Part shown: one piece after another, positions 17,403 to 25,352 of the stretch
Layout of the letters: every line of letters begins with the position of its first letter
Numbering within the stretch: position 1 is the first letter of the stretch
NCBI RefSeq assembly: GCF_900230185.1
Contig: NZ_OCSR01000002.1
Span: forward strand, 4,340,001-4,404,000
Direction of reading: 5' to 3'
Length of the DNA stretch: 64,000 nt
Source: Burkholderia sp. OK233
Lineage (GTDB): Bacteria; Pseudomonadota; Gammaproteobacteria; Burkholderiales; Burkholderiaceae
Translations under genes and position numbers: made by a program
Notes under the pieces: generated by a model
Databases searched by the model: none
Told to the model about the DNA's origin: nothing
The model's input: the letters and a program-made list of their open reading frames with translations, nothing else

Positions 17403-18179
17403 ATGTCGTTCACCCACACGCCCACTGGCCGCGTCACCGAGGCTGGGCCAAGGTCCGAAGCGGAACGGCAAACCCGCGTCGACCTGGCCGCCGCCTATCG
17501 CCTCTCGGCGCTCAACGGCTGGGACGATCTGGTCTACACGCATATCTCGGCCAGCGTTCCCGGCGAACCCGGCCACTTCCTGATCAACCCGTTCGGCCTC
17601 GCATTCGACGAAGTGTGCGCTTCGAACCTGGTGAAGATCGATATCGAAGGCAACATCGTCGGCGCGAGCGAGCATCCGGTCAACGCCACGGGCTTCGCGC
17701 TGCACGCCGCTGTGCACGCGGCACGCGCCGATGCGTTCTGCGTGATGCATTTGCACAATACGGCAGGCGTGGCGGTTTCCGCGCAACCGGCCGGCTTGCT
17801 GCCGGCGTCGCAACATGCGCTGCGTTTCTACGGCCATCTCGCGTATCACGATTACGAAGGCCTCGCCTTTACGCCGACCGAAGGCGAACGCCTCGTCGCG
17901 CATCTCGCCGACAAACCGGCCATGCTGTTGCGCAATCACGGCACGCTGACGGCCGGCCGCACCGTCGCCGAAGCCTATGTACTGATGGCGACGCTGATCA
18001 AGGCCTGCGAAATCCAGCTGCAGGCGCAAGCCTGCGGCAGCGACCTTGTCGTGCCGAGCGATGCCGTCGCCGCACGCACAGCCGATCAACTGTACGACGG
18101 CGGTGCGATCGAAGGCGCGCTGGAATGGCCTGCTTTGCTACGCAAGCTCGACCGGATCGATCGCACGTACCGCGATTAA
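17403..18179 (+). CDS. Class II aldolase/adducin family protein
   Basis: A 258-residue cytoplasmic protein of the class II aldolase/adducin fold (FucA/AraD relatives). RVDLAAAYRLSALNGWDDL, then VYTHISASVP opens the fold. The zinc ligands are in MHLHNTAG (two His) and LLRNHGTLTAGRTVAEAY (third His). Because it resembles the HGT-type group, it may be a decarboxylase or aldolase of unknown substrate. The ATG follows AGGAGAC. A 4-oxalocrotonate tautomerase gene follows after 37 bp, so the two may act together on a ring-cleavage or keto-acid intermediate. Confidence 0.85.
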   Translation: MSFTHTPTGRVTEAGPRSEAERQTRVDLAAAYRLSALNGWDDLVYTHISASVPGEPGHFLINPFGLAFDEVCASNLVKIDIEGNIVGASEHPVNATGFALHAAVHAARADAFCVMHLHNTAGVAVSAQPAGLLPASQHALRFYGHLAYHDYEGLAFTPTEGERLVAHLADKPAMLLRNHGTLTAGRTVAEAYVLMATLIKACEIQLQAQACGSDLVVPSDAVAARTADQLYDGGAIEGALEWPALLRKLDRIDRTYRD

Positions 18180-18216
18180 ATTCACTTCTCAACATCACTC
18201 ATCACGGAGTCACGCA

Positions 18217-18408
18217 ATGCCCACATTTCGTATCGAACTCTTCGAAGGCCGTTCGCTGGAACAGAAACGCCAGTTCGTCGAAGCCATTACCAAAGCGACC
18301 TGCGAATCGCTCGGCGTCGAACCGAACTCGGTGGACATCATCCTTACCGACGTCAAACGCGAAAACTGGGCAACGGGTGGACGCTTGTGGTCCGACGCGG
18401 ACGCGTGA
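18217..18408 (+). CDS. 4-oxalocrotonate tautomerase family protein
   Basis: A 63-residue tautomerase-superfamily monomer. After removal of Met, Pro2 is N-terminal (MPTFRIELFEGRSLEQKRQF), providing the catalytic secondary amine. The KRQFVEAITKATCESLGVE helix and the TDVKRENWATGGRLW tail, including the conserved Trp/Gly region, match 4-OT homologues, which assemble as hexamers. It follows the class II aldolase and would isomerise an enol or ketone intermediate. CGGAG lies about 9 bases before the start. Confidence 0.85.
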   Translation: MPTFRIELFEGRSLEQKRQFVEAITKATCESLGVEPNSVDIILTDVKRENWATGGRLWSDADA

Positions 18409-18482
18409 TTGTCCGTATTGGCCATCCAACGTCTTGATCCTGTCCGATTCTCACAACAGATTTGCGCCCTGTGAGCTGAAAA

Positions 18483-18587
18483 GCCGCCACCGGGTCTATC
18501 GGTGGGCGGTAGCGCAGAACGGGGCGCTTCACGACTGAACCGAAGTCCGTGCGCCGCCGAAAAGGCTGCGCGCGTTGCGCGCGCAGC
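18483..18587 (-). terminator. Tandem hairpins with U-runs downstream of the porin gene
   Basis: On the minus strand a GCTGCGCGCG/CGCGCGCAGC stem (18565-18587, 3-base loop) is followed by CTTTTC. Further on, a second imperfect stem (about 18490-18515) is again followed by CTTTTC. Both read in the direction of the porin gene, whose stop is 77 bp upstream, so they form a likely double terminator. The short T-runs make each modest alone. Confidence 0.55.
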
Positions 18588-18663
18588 GGGTACTTCCGAG
18601 CGACGCGTATCTGAAACGCGTCGCCGTGGCAGCGTCGACAGACGCCGCCACGCCACCCGTCGA

Positions 18664-19863
18664 TTAGAACTTGTGGATGATGCCTACGCCTGCCGCGAAC
18701 TGGCTGCGTGACGAGGACGGTGCGCTGTTCTGGCCGTCGCCGATATCGGCCGTTGCGTTGATGATGCTCGTGCCGTTCGTTCCGATCGTCTGACCGCCCG
18801 CACGCTGATAGGCTTCCAGCGCATACAGCCCCGTACGCTTGGAGAGGCTGTAGTACTGCGAGAGATTGAACTGCTGATAGCGTGCCGAGCTCGAGATGCC
18901 ATTCGACTGCGTTGCGCGCGTATAGCTATAGCCCGCAGCCAGATCCAGCACCGTCAGCGGCTTGAAGTGCAGCACTGCGCCAGCCGTATTGAAAATCGCC
19001 TCGTTGTGGAACTTCGAGTTGATGCCCGGGATGTATTGCACGTTCGAGTACGAGAACGAGACGTCCCATTGCGAGCTGAACGCATAGCCGCCCGTCACCG
19101 CAACCCGTTGTTGTGCCTGCGCCGTCTGGTAACCGTTATTGATACCCGACACACCCGCCTGCGCGCCCGCATTCGACGTCGTGGAGTTAGCGTCCCACGC
19201 ACCGCCGCCAGACGCCGCGTTATTGATGCGCTGGTAGCCTGCCGCGATACCGAACGGACCATTCAGGTACTGGATCGCCGCGCTATACGTCGAACCGGCA
19301 TTGGTGCTGCCCGCCACGCCGCCCAGCGCATACGAACCGCTCACCGTCAGGCCGTACATGCTCGGCGACGTGTACACCAGCGAGTTATTCACGCGGTACA
19401 CCGTATCCAGCGAATCGATATCGCCCGGGTGTGCGCCGTATGCGCCCGTCAGCCACGTGGTCGGGCTATACGGCGACAGCAGCGTGTAGTACGACGTGTA
19501 TTGGCGGCCGGCCGTGAACGTACCGTAGGTGGGATTGGCCACACCGACATACGCCTGCCGGTTGAACGCCAGACCGGAGACGGCCTGTGCGCCGGTTGCG
19601 CTGTTAAAGCCCTCTTCCAACTGGAAGATCGCCTTCGTGCCGCCGCCCAGATCCTCACTACCCTTCAGGCCGAAGCGGCTGCCCGCCCAGATGCCGTTCA
19701 CCATCTTGATCACCGAGCGGCCGCCACTCGTCGAACCGAGCGACGTCTGGCTGCTCTGATAACCGATCCCCGCATCGACGATCCCGTACAGCGTCACGCT
19801 GCTCTGGGCGTGTGCGCCGAGGGCGACCAACCCAAGGGCCGAGGTTGCTATTACCTTTTTCAT
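18664..19863 (-). CDS. Outer-membrane porin (Burkholderia/Neisseria OmpC-type)
   Basis: A 399-residue trimeric beta-barrel porin. The signal peptide MKKVIATSALGLVALGAHAQ leads into SSVTLYGIVDAGIGYQS, the standard first strand of betaproteobacterial porins, followed by SRFGLKGSEDLGGGTKAIFQ and LEEGFN. The chain ends in ...IIHKF with the aromatic C-terminal residue needed for barrel insertion. It is 74 bp downstream of the TRAP permease gene on the same strand with no evident terminator between, so it may provide the outer-membrane step for the same substrate. A GAGGAG ribosome site precedes the start. Confidence 0.93.
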   Translation of the reverse strand: MKKVIATSALGLVALGAHAQSSVTLYGIVDAGIGYQSSQTSLGSTSGGRSVIKMVNGIWAGSRFGLKGSEDLGGGTKAIFQLEEGFNSATGAQAVSGLAFNRQAYVGVANPTYGTFTAGRQYTSYYTLLSPYSPTTWLTGAYGAHPGDIDSLDTVYRVNNSLVYTSPSMYGLTVSGSYALGGVAGSTNAGSTYSAAIQYLNGPFGIAAGYQRINNAASGGGAWDANSTTSNAGAQAGVSGINNGYQTAQAQQRVAVTGGYAFSSQWDVSFSYSNVQYIPGINSKFHNEAIFNTAGAVLHFKPLTVLDLAAGYSYTRATQSNGISSSARYQQFNLSQYYSLSKRTGLYALEAYQRAGGQTIGTNGTSIINATADIGDGQNSAPSSSRSQFAAGVGIIHKF

Positions 19864-19936
19864 TTCTGCTCCTCTTTAAAAAACTTATTTTTCATATCTG
19901 GAAGTGCCTCACCGGCGCCGACTCTTAATCAAGCAT

Positions 19937-21289
19937 TCAAAACACCGGATGGCCATTGATCAGGCTAGGCAACCACGTCGAAAACATCGGTACATAGGTC
20001 ACGATGTTGATCGCGCTGAAGATAGCCAGGTAATAAGGCCAAGCCACCTTGGTGGTTTCACCTATCGACACATTGCCGATCGCGCAGCCGATGAACTGCA
20101 CCGAACCAATCGGCGGATGCACGAGACCCAATGCACAGTTCAGCAAAATCATGATCCCGAACTGAACGGGACCGACGCCGGCATGCATCGCCATCGGCAG
20201 GAACAAGGGCGTGGTGATCAGGATGTGCGCGGCCATGTCGACGAACGTGCCGAGGAAAATCTGGATGATGTTGATGTAAAGCAGCATCAACCAGGGCAGG
20301 CTCGTTGCGCCATCGAGCATGTGTTCGATAGCGTCGGGAATCTCCAGGTAGGCCATCTGGTAGCGCAGCATGTTCGACACGCCGATCAGCAGCAACACCA
20401 CGCCAGTGGTTTTAGCGGCCTTGGACAGCGCGTGAAAGAGCTTCTTCATCGTCATCGTGCGATAAATGACGATCGTCAACACCAGCGAATAAGCCACGGC
20501 AATGGCGGCGGCTTCCGTCGCGGTGGCAATACCCTTGGCCACGCACACCAGAATGATCGCGATCACCATCAAACCGGGCAACGCGCCAAGGAACGTGCGG
20601 GCCACCGCGAACCAGCCGGGAAAGCGCTGCAATTCGGTCGAGCCGTCAGGGCGGCGCGGATAGCCGAACTTGACCGCTTGCCAGTACGCAGCGATAAGCA
20701 CGAAACCCATCACCCACAGCACCGGCAACAGACCAGAAAACAACAGATCGCCGATCGACACGCCGCTCATCTGGTGTCCGTTCAACGTCCCGGTGATGCC
20801 TTGGGCCGCGAACGCATAAATGATCATGTTCGTCGACGTGGGCATCAGCGCGCCCGCCAGCGACGAATGGGTCGTCACGTTGACCGCATAGGCCGCGCTG
20901 TAGCCTTCGCGCTTCATCAGCGGAATGACGACGCCGCCCATGGCGGACGTGTCTGCCGTCGGCGAACCGGACACGCCGCCGAACAGCGTGCACGCGACCA
21001 CGTTAGCCATGCCGAGCCCACCGCGGAAATGGCCCACCGTGGCCTGCGCAAAGCGCAGGATGCGGTCGGCGATACCGCCGTGCAGCATCAACTCGCCGGA
21101 GAAAATGAAGAACGGGACGGCGAGAAACGAAAACGCGTTCATTCCCGAAATCATCGACTGCATGGCGGTGGCCGCCGGCAAGCCTTCATACAGATACGTC
21201 AGGACGCACGAGAGTCCCAACGCGAACGAAACAGGAACCCCGAATACGAGGAAAACGAGGAAGCTAACTGAGAGGATGGCAAGTTCCAT
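19937..21289 (-). CDS. dctM: TRAP transporter large permease (DctM)
   Basis: A 450-residue membrane protein of the DctM type with about a dozen membrane segments. FGVPVSFALGLSC, FIFSGELMLHGGIADRILRF, NVVACTLFGGVSGSPTADTSA and the final VTYVPMFSTWLP match the family; the SGSPTADTSA loop is part of the substrate and sodium site. The start at 21289 was chosen by homology (MELAILSVSFLVFLVFG). It lies 7 bp after the small permease gene. With the other subunits it forms a sodium-driven importer, here probably for uronates given the surrounding genes. Confidence 0.92.
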   Translation of the reverse strand: MELAILSVSFLVFLVFGVPVSFALGLSCVLTYLYEGLPAATAMQSMISGMNAFSFLAVPFFIFSGELMLHGGIADRILRFAQATVGHFRGGLGMANVVACTLFGGVSGSPTADTSAMGGVVIPLMKREGYSAAYAVNVTTHSSLAGALMPTSTNMIIYAFAAQGITGTLNGHQMSGVSIGDLLFSGLLPVLWVMGFVLIAAYWQAVKFGYPRRPDGSTELQRFPGWFAVARTFLGALPGLMVIAIILVCVAKGIATATEAAAIAVAYSLVLTIVIYRTMTMKKLFHALSKAAKTTGVVLLLIGVSNMLRYQMAYLEIPDAIEHMLDGATSLPWLMLLYINIIQIFLGTFVDMAAHILITTPLFLPMAMHAGVGPVQFGIMILLNCALGLVHPPIGSVQFIGCAIGNVSIGETTKVAWPYYLAIFSAINIVTYVPMFSTWLPSLINGHPVF

Positions 21290-21296
21290 GATTCTT

Positions 21297-21776
21297 CTAT
21301 TTTTGTTTCTGTGCGAAAAGCCCCAGCAGGTTCTCGAACGAGAACAAAGCGATGCAGGCACTGGCAATGACCGGAATCAAATATCGAAGCGCTTCCGGAA
21401 GGCCGAGGATCGGGATCTTGTCGTCTATCGTTGTCTCCGCCATCTGCCAGCAGCCGAAGAAAATCGCTACGGCCAGCACGATCAGGCAAATATGCTGGAA
21501 CGCATGGGCGATCACCTGACCTTTCGGCGGCAGTTTCTTGACGAGCGAGTCAAGCCCGATGTGGCCGCCTTCGCGAACTTTGAGCGCGGCGCCGAACATG
21601 GCGATCACAATCACCAGCAGGAGCGCGATGGGCTCGACGAAATCCGGTGCATCGCTGAAGACATAGCGCATCACGACGCTATAAATCACCAGCAGGCACA
21701 GCGTGGCAAGACTCGCCGACGCCACGACCACCAGCACACCGAAGAGAAAATCATTTGGGCGCTTCATGAATCTCAT
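21297..21776 (-). CDS. dctQ: TRAP transporter small permease (DctQ)
   Basis: A 159-residue membrane protein with four hydrophobic segments (FLFGVLVVVASASLATLCLLV, EPIALLLVIVIAMFGAALKV, HICLIVLAVAIFFGCWQMAE and LRYLIPVIASACIALFSFEN). The REGGHIGLD motif is typical of DctQ. Three starts are possible; the ATG at 21776 has AAGGA at an 8-base spacing, while the ATG at 21783-21785 nearly touches that site. It sits between the binding-protein gene (141 bp) and dctM (7 bp). Confidence 0.9.
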   Translation of the reverse strand: MRFMKRPNDFLFGVLVVVASASLATLCLLVIYSVVMRYVFSDAPDFVEPIALLLVIVIAMFGAALKVREGGHIGLDSLVKKLPPKGQVIAHAFQHICLIVLAVAIFFGCWQMAETTIDDKIPILGLPEALRYLIPVIASACIALFSFENLLGLFAQKQK

Positions 21777-21916
21777 TGACCCCATCCTTGCATACAGCCG
21801 ACTTATATTTGATCTTCAGGAATCCTGCTAACTGCCACAAGCTCAGGAAACCGCACGGCGGGGAAAAACCGGTAGCGCGTGCTGCACGGCCTTTCTCCAC
21901 CGCGTTACTTCCGAAC

Positions 21917-22909
21917 TTATTTGACTGCCTGGATTTCGTCGACGAGCTGCTTCATTTGCGGCGTCTTTTCATACTTCGCCCACACCGGCTGCATCGCCTT
22001 CACGAAAGCAGGACGGTCGATCTGCGACGCGGTAACGATCGTCGCGCCACCCTTGGTGACCGTCTTTGCCGCGTCGGCTTCACGAGCGGTCCACAGCTTC
22101 GTGTAGTAAGGCACGGAGTCAGCCGCAGCCTTCTTGATGATGTCCTGTTCCTGTGGCGTCAGTGTGTCCCAAACCTTCTTGGAGAACACCAGCACTTCCG
22201 GTGTCATCGAATGCTGGGTTTCGGAATAGACCTGCGCGACTTCGAAGTGCTTGGTCTCTTCGTACGACGGCAGGTTGTTTTCCGCACCATCCACCAGACC
22301 CGTCTTCAGACCCGTATAGACTTCGGCGAACGGCATCGGCGTCGGCGTGCCGCCCATTGCCTTGATTTCGTCGACCATCAGATCCGAAGGCTGCACACGC
22401 ACCTTGAGGCCCTTCATATCGGCGGGCGAATGGATGGCCTTCTTTGAATACATCGAACGCGCGCCGCTCTCGTAGAACGTCAACGCGATCATGCCTTTCG
22501 CCTTGAAGGCGTCGAGAATCTTCTGGCCTTCCGGGCCGTACATCACTTTGCGGAAATGGTCGATGTCGCGAAACAGGAACGGCAGCGACGGAATCATCGA
22601 TTCAGGCACGATCTCGTTGAATGCAGCACCGTTGGCGCGCGCCATGTCCAGTGCGCCGATACGCACCTGATCGATCGTGTCGTTTTCGGAACCCAGCGCA
22701 CTGTTGCCGAAGACCTTCACGGAATCCTTGCCACCGGTTGCCTTGCTGATTTCTTCACCCATGTACTTCACGGCCATATTGGTAGGATAGGTGTCGCCAT
22801 GCACGTCCGACACCCGGAACACACGCGCGTGCGCCGACACGGTGCTGAACGCCAGCACGGAGGCCGCGACAATCATCGAAACACGGGAAGAGGCAAACTT
22901 GTTTTTCAT
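21917..22909 (-). CDS. dctP: TRAP transporter substrate-binding protein (DctP family)
   Basis: A 330-residue periplasmic protein. A signal peptide (through AFSTVSAHA) precedes RVFRVSDVHGDTYPTNMAVKYMGEEI. GKDSVKVFGNSALGSENDTIDQVRIGALDMARANGA, LKVRVQPSDLMVDEIKAMGGTPTPMPFAEVYTGLKTGLVDGAENN are textbook DctP elements; the Arg in LKVRVQPS binds substrate carboxylates. It is the first gene of the dctPQM-porin operon. Location beside garD, udh and kdgD argues for galacturonate, glucuronate or an aldarate as ligand; this is inference. The leader carries a tandem repeat starting 31 bp before the ATG. Confidence 0.92.
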   Translation of the reverse strand: MKNKFASSRVSMIVAASVLAFSTVSAHARVFRVSDVHGDTYPTNMAVKYMGEEISKATGGKDSVKVFGNSALGSENDTIDQVRIGALDMARANGAAFNEIVPESMIPSLPFLFRDIDHFRKVMYGPEGQKILDAFKAKGMIALTFYESGARSMYSKKAIHSPADMKGLKVRVQPSDLMVDEIKAMGGTPTPMPFAEVYTGLKTGLVDGAENNLPSYEETKHFEVAQVYSETQHSMTPEVLVFSKKVWDTLTPQEQDIIKKAAADSVPYYTKLWTAREADAAKTVTKGGATIVTASQIDRPAFVKAMQPVWAKYEKTPQMKQLVDEIQAVK

Positions 22910-22940
22910 CGTGACATTCCTTGAAATTAGATCATCCAGT

Positions 22941-22996
22941 TGCGGAGGGCCGCTTGCGGAGGACCGCTTTCGCGGGGCCGCTTACGGAGGGCCGCT
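22941..22996. repeat. Four tandem 14-bp repeats in the dctP leader
   Basis: Four head-to-tail 14-bp units: TGCGGAGGGCCGCT, TGCGGAGGACCGCT, TTCGCGGGGCCGCT and TACGGAGGGCCGCT. Each unit can form a small hairpin (GCGG/CCGC). They end 31 bp before the dctP start codon and would lie in the mRNA leader. Confidence 0.85.
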
Positions 22997-23250
22997 GATG
23001 GATGCGACATGGTTTTGATGCGTCTCCCGGCTCCACGCACGCAGCCCCTGTGGGCAGCGTGCGGTTTGCCGTGCTGGTCTGCTTGCTACCCCGGCGCAGA
23101 TGCTCAGCACTCCTGTCAGACAACTCGACTTCTTTACTCCGACTGCTTCGGCATGAACCCCTCGCGCGTTGGTCATGCGCGCAGAGAACGCTGCCTTCTT
23201 TGTCCGGCTGCCCAAAGCTATCTCGAAAGGAATTTGTTTGGGCTCATATG

Positions 23251-23268
23251 TTGTACGACGACATATGA
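23251..23268 (+). promoter_or_regulatory. Operator-like site 1 of the uronate regulon
   Basis: TTGTACGACGACATATGA matches the 18-bp motif found in front of the other uronate transcription units in this window. It is overlapped by a wider inverted repeat, TCATATGT (23244-23251) against ACATATGA (23261-23268). It lies 342 bp upstream of dctP. Confidence 0.6.
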
Positions 23269-23461
23269 AGTCTATAAAACGTAGTTTGAGTTGTACAGCC
23301 GGTATTTACCCGCACGACAGCAGGTTGAACGTAAAAGTTTCCGGGTCAATATATGACATCAAAGCCAAGCTATAAGGGATTTCAAGCAAACTCTCCACCT
23401 TGCGGATTTATATTTTTCGTAGAGCGGAAGATGACCCGAGAGTGGCATTTTTGCCACTATG

Positions 23462-23479
23462 TTGTACGACAAGTGATGA
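23462..23479 (+). promoter_or_regulatory. Operator-like site 2 of the uronate regulon (half matched)
   Basis: TTGTACGACAAGTGATGA keeps the left half of the motif (TTGTACGA) exactly, but the right half is degenerate. It lies 211 bp from site 1 in the same control region, next to a hairpin AGTGGCA-TTTT-TGCCACT. Confidence 0.45.
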
Positions 23480-23498
23480 ATAAAAGGCTGTAACTGTT

Positions 23499-23528
23499 GG
23501 GCGCCGACGTGCTGATTCTCCGGCGCCC
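23499..23528 (-). terminator. GC-rich hairpin after the lactonase gene
   Basis: GGGCGCCG/CGGCGCCC stem with a 14-base loop, about 22 bp beyond the stop of the SMP-30 gene on the minus strand. There is no T-run directly after it, so it is a weak terminator candidate. Confidence 0.4.
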
Positions 23529-23549
23529 CGTCTCATGCACGTCGCTTTT

Positions 23550-24470
23550 TCAGAGTTCGCCCGCGTATTCAGGCTCGGGCAGCCCGGTCACGCCGGGGCG
23601 AACAGCAAACAGATGGCCGTCGTGTTCGCTCGCACCCGTCGCGGGACGAATCGACGTCACGAACAGCGTATCCAGATCCCGGCCGCCGAACGCGCACATC
23701 GCGGGCTTCACGGCCGGCACGGCAATCTGCCGATCGAGCTTGCCTTGCGGCGTAAAACGAAGCAGCAGTCCGGCGTCGTTTGCGCAGATCCAGTAACAGC
23801 CGTCGGCATCCACCGCTGCGCCGTCAGGACGTCCGGCGTAATCATGCAGGTCTGCGAATACGCGCCGATTGCGCGGTACGCCTGCTTCGATGTCGTAATC
23901 GAACGCCCAGATTTGCCGGCGCAGAGGATGCGAGTCCGACAGATACATCGTGGTCCCATCGGGCGACCACGCCAGACCGTTCTGCGTGATCAATGCGTCG
24001 ACGACCGGCTCCGACAGCACGCCGCGTTCGTCGAAACGATAGAGCGCACCGGCAGGATTTGCCGCTGCCATGTCCTGCACCATCGTGCCGGACCAGAAGC
24101 GCCCTTGCCGATCGCACCGGCCGTCGTTGAAGCGCATATCGTCGAACGCGAAGAGCGGCGCGGCGAGCTTTCTGCCCGTCACCTTCATCGGCTCGCCGCG
24201 GGGCGCGCCTTCAGTCAGCGTGAGGGCGAAGAGCCCCGTCTCACAGCCCGCCAGCACCGTGCCGCGATGATCGAAGGCGATGCACGCCACCTTTTCCGGC
24301 AATCGCCACTCGGCGCGCTCAGCCGTTTCGAGCCGCAGCCGCACGATCTTTTGCGCCGGAATATCCACCCAGTAGAGCGCCTGTTCCGCGGCACGCCATA
24401 CCGGACTCTCGCCGACAGACGCGGGCGCCTGCCCTGCCGCCTCGACTCGCTCCACCCGCGGGTTCGCCAT
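23550..24470 (-). CDS. SMP-30/gluconolactonase family protein, probable aldarolactonase
   Basis: A 306-residue beta-propeller hydrolase of the SMP-30/gluconolaconase/LRE family. It would open the galactaro- or glucaro-lactone made by uronate dehydrogenase. Family features are GESPVWRAAEQALYWVDIPAQKI (metal-ligand Glu), FDDMRFNDGRCDRQGRFWSGTM (Asn/Asp metal ligands), ITQNGLAWSPDGTTMYLSDSHPLRRQIW and RPDGAAVDADGCYWIC. The ATG at 24470 has GGTGA before it. A GTG at 24479 overlapping the udh stop (GTGA) is an alternative. It follows garD and udh on the minus strand, so the three enzymes act in sequence. Confidence 0.88.
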   Translation of the reverse strand: MANPRVERVEAAGQAPASVGESPVWRAAEQALYWVDIPAQKIVRLRLETAERAEWRLPEKVACIAFDHRGTVLAGCETGLFALTLTEGAPRGEPMKVTGRKLAAPLFAFDDMRFNDGRCDRQGRFWSGTMVQDMAAANPAGALYRFDERGVLSEPVVDALITQNGLAWSPDGTTMYLSDSHPLRRQIWAFDYDIEAGVPRNRRVFADLHDYAGRPDGAAVDADGCYWICANDAGLLLRFTPQGKLDRQIAVPAVKPAMCAFGGRDLDTLFVTSIRPATGASEHDGHLFAVRPGVTGLPEPEYAGEL

Positions 24471-24475
24471 GGCGC

Positions 24476-25318
24476 TCACCGCTTCGGTTCCATCGGACCG
24501 GCCAGCACAAACTGGCCGCCCTGGAAATGCTGAGTCGGATCACCGAGATCGGCAGTGGGCGCAGTGACCGGGAAGAGATGCTCGAATTCGATCGAACTGT
24601 CCTGCGGACGAAAGCCGAGGAACGCCGCCTTGGTGTTGTCGACCCACTTGGTCCGGTTATCCGAGACGCCATAAACGATTGCGTGCCCGACCCGGTTGGT
24701 GAACAGCGAACAGCGCACCAGTTCGATAAAGTCGCGGAAGCTCAGATAGGTGACGAGCATGCGCGGATTCTTCGGCTGCTCGAACGACGAGCCGATCCGC
24801 AGACACACCGTCTCGAGACCGAAGCGGTCGAAGTAATAGCGCGACAGCGATTCGCCGAAGCACTTCGTCACGCCATACAGGCTATCGGGACGAAGCGGCG
24901 CGTCGATATCGACCACCGATGTCGTCGGATGAAAACCCACGGCATGATTCGAGCTCGCGTACACGATGCGCTTCACGCCCTGCTTCTGCGCGGCCGAATA
25001 GAGGTTGTACAGGCCGCGGATATTCGCTTCGAGCAGATCTTCGAACGGCGCCTCGACGGAGATGCCGCCCAGATGAACGACCGCATCCACCCCTTCCAGC
25101 AACGCGTGAACGGCGGCTTCATCCGCGAGATCCACGATCGACGCTTCTTCGTGCGCCGCCACTTCGCCCAGCGGCGCGATATCGGTGACGCGCACCACAT
25201 CGGCCCACGCAGCGAGCGCGCCGCGCAACTGCTGGCCGAGGTTGCCGGCAGCGCCGGTGAGCAGAAGACGGCGAAAAGGTTTCTGCGCCGCCGGGCGGTC
25301 AAGGTTCGAGTCAGTCAT
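24476..25318 (-). CDS. udh: Uronate dehydrogenase (NAD-dependent epimerase family), first copy
   Basis: A 280-residue extended SDR. GAAGNLG (22-28) binds NAD; the catalytic triad is Ser122 or Ser123 in YASSNHAVG with Y148 and K152 in SLYGVTKCFGE. VHLGGISVEAPFEDLLEANI, the SSNHAVGFHP segment and the C-terminal NTKAAFLGFRPQDSSIEF match characterised uronate dehydrogenases, which oxidise galacturonate or glucuronate to the aldaro-lactone. It lies 34 bp after garD and overlaps the lactonase gene. A diverged second copy is encoded at 38096-38923. Confidence 0.9.
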   Translation of the reverse strand: MTDSNLDRPAAQKPFRRLLLTGAAGNLGQQLRGALAAWADVVRVTDIAPLGEVAAHEEASIVDLADEAAVHALLEGVDAVVHLGGISVEAPFEDLLEANIRGLYNLYSAAQKQGVKRIVYASSNHAVGFHPTTSVVDIDAPLRPDSLYGVTKCFGESLSRYYFDRFGLETVCLRIGSSFEQPKNPRMLVTYLSFRDFIELVRCSLFTNRVGHAIVYGVSDNRTKWVDNTKAAFLGFRPQDSSIEFEHLFPVTAPTADLGDPTQHFQGGQFVLAGPMEPKR

Positions 25319-25352
25319 GTCTCAGTCTTTGTCGTGATTACGATCGGTACTA

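Larger units (their letters stand above)
22910..23549. other. Long regulatory intergenic region upstream of the TRAP operon
   Basis: No gene is supported in these 640 bp. Working away from dctP, it contains four 14-bp direct repeats (22941-22996), an operator-like site (23251-23268) embedded in an inverted repeat, an AT-rich stretch (about 23330-23420) with a weak third half-site ATATGACATC (23351-23360), an AGTGGCA/TGCCACT hairpin (23441-23458), a second operator-like site (23462-23479) and a GC-rich hairpin near the 3-prime end of the lactonase gene (23499-23528). It looks like an elaborate control region for the uptake operon. Confidence 0.6.

Noticed and set aside
22941..22996. CRISPR array
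   Set aside because: The 14-bp units are contiguous with no spacers and no cas genes are present.
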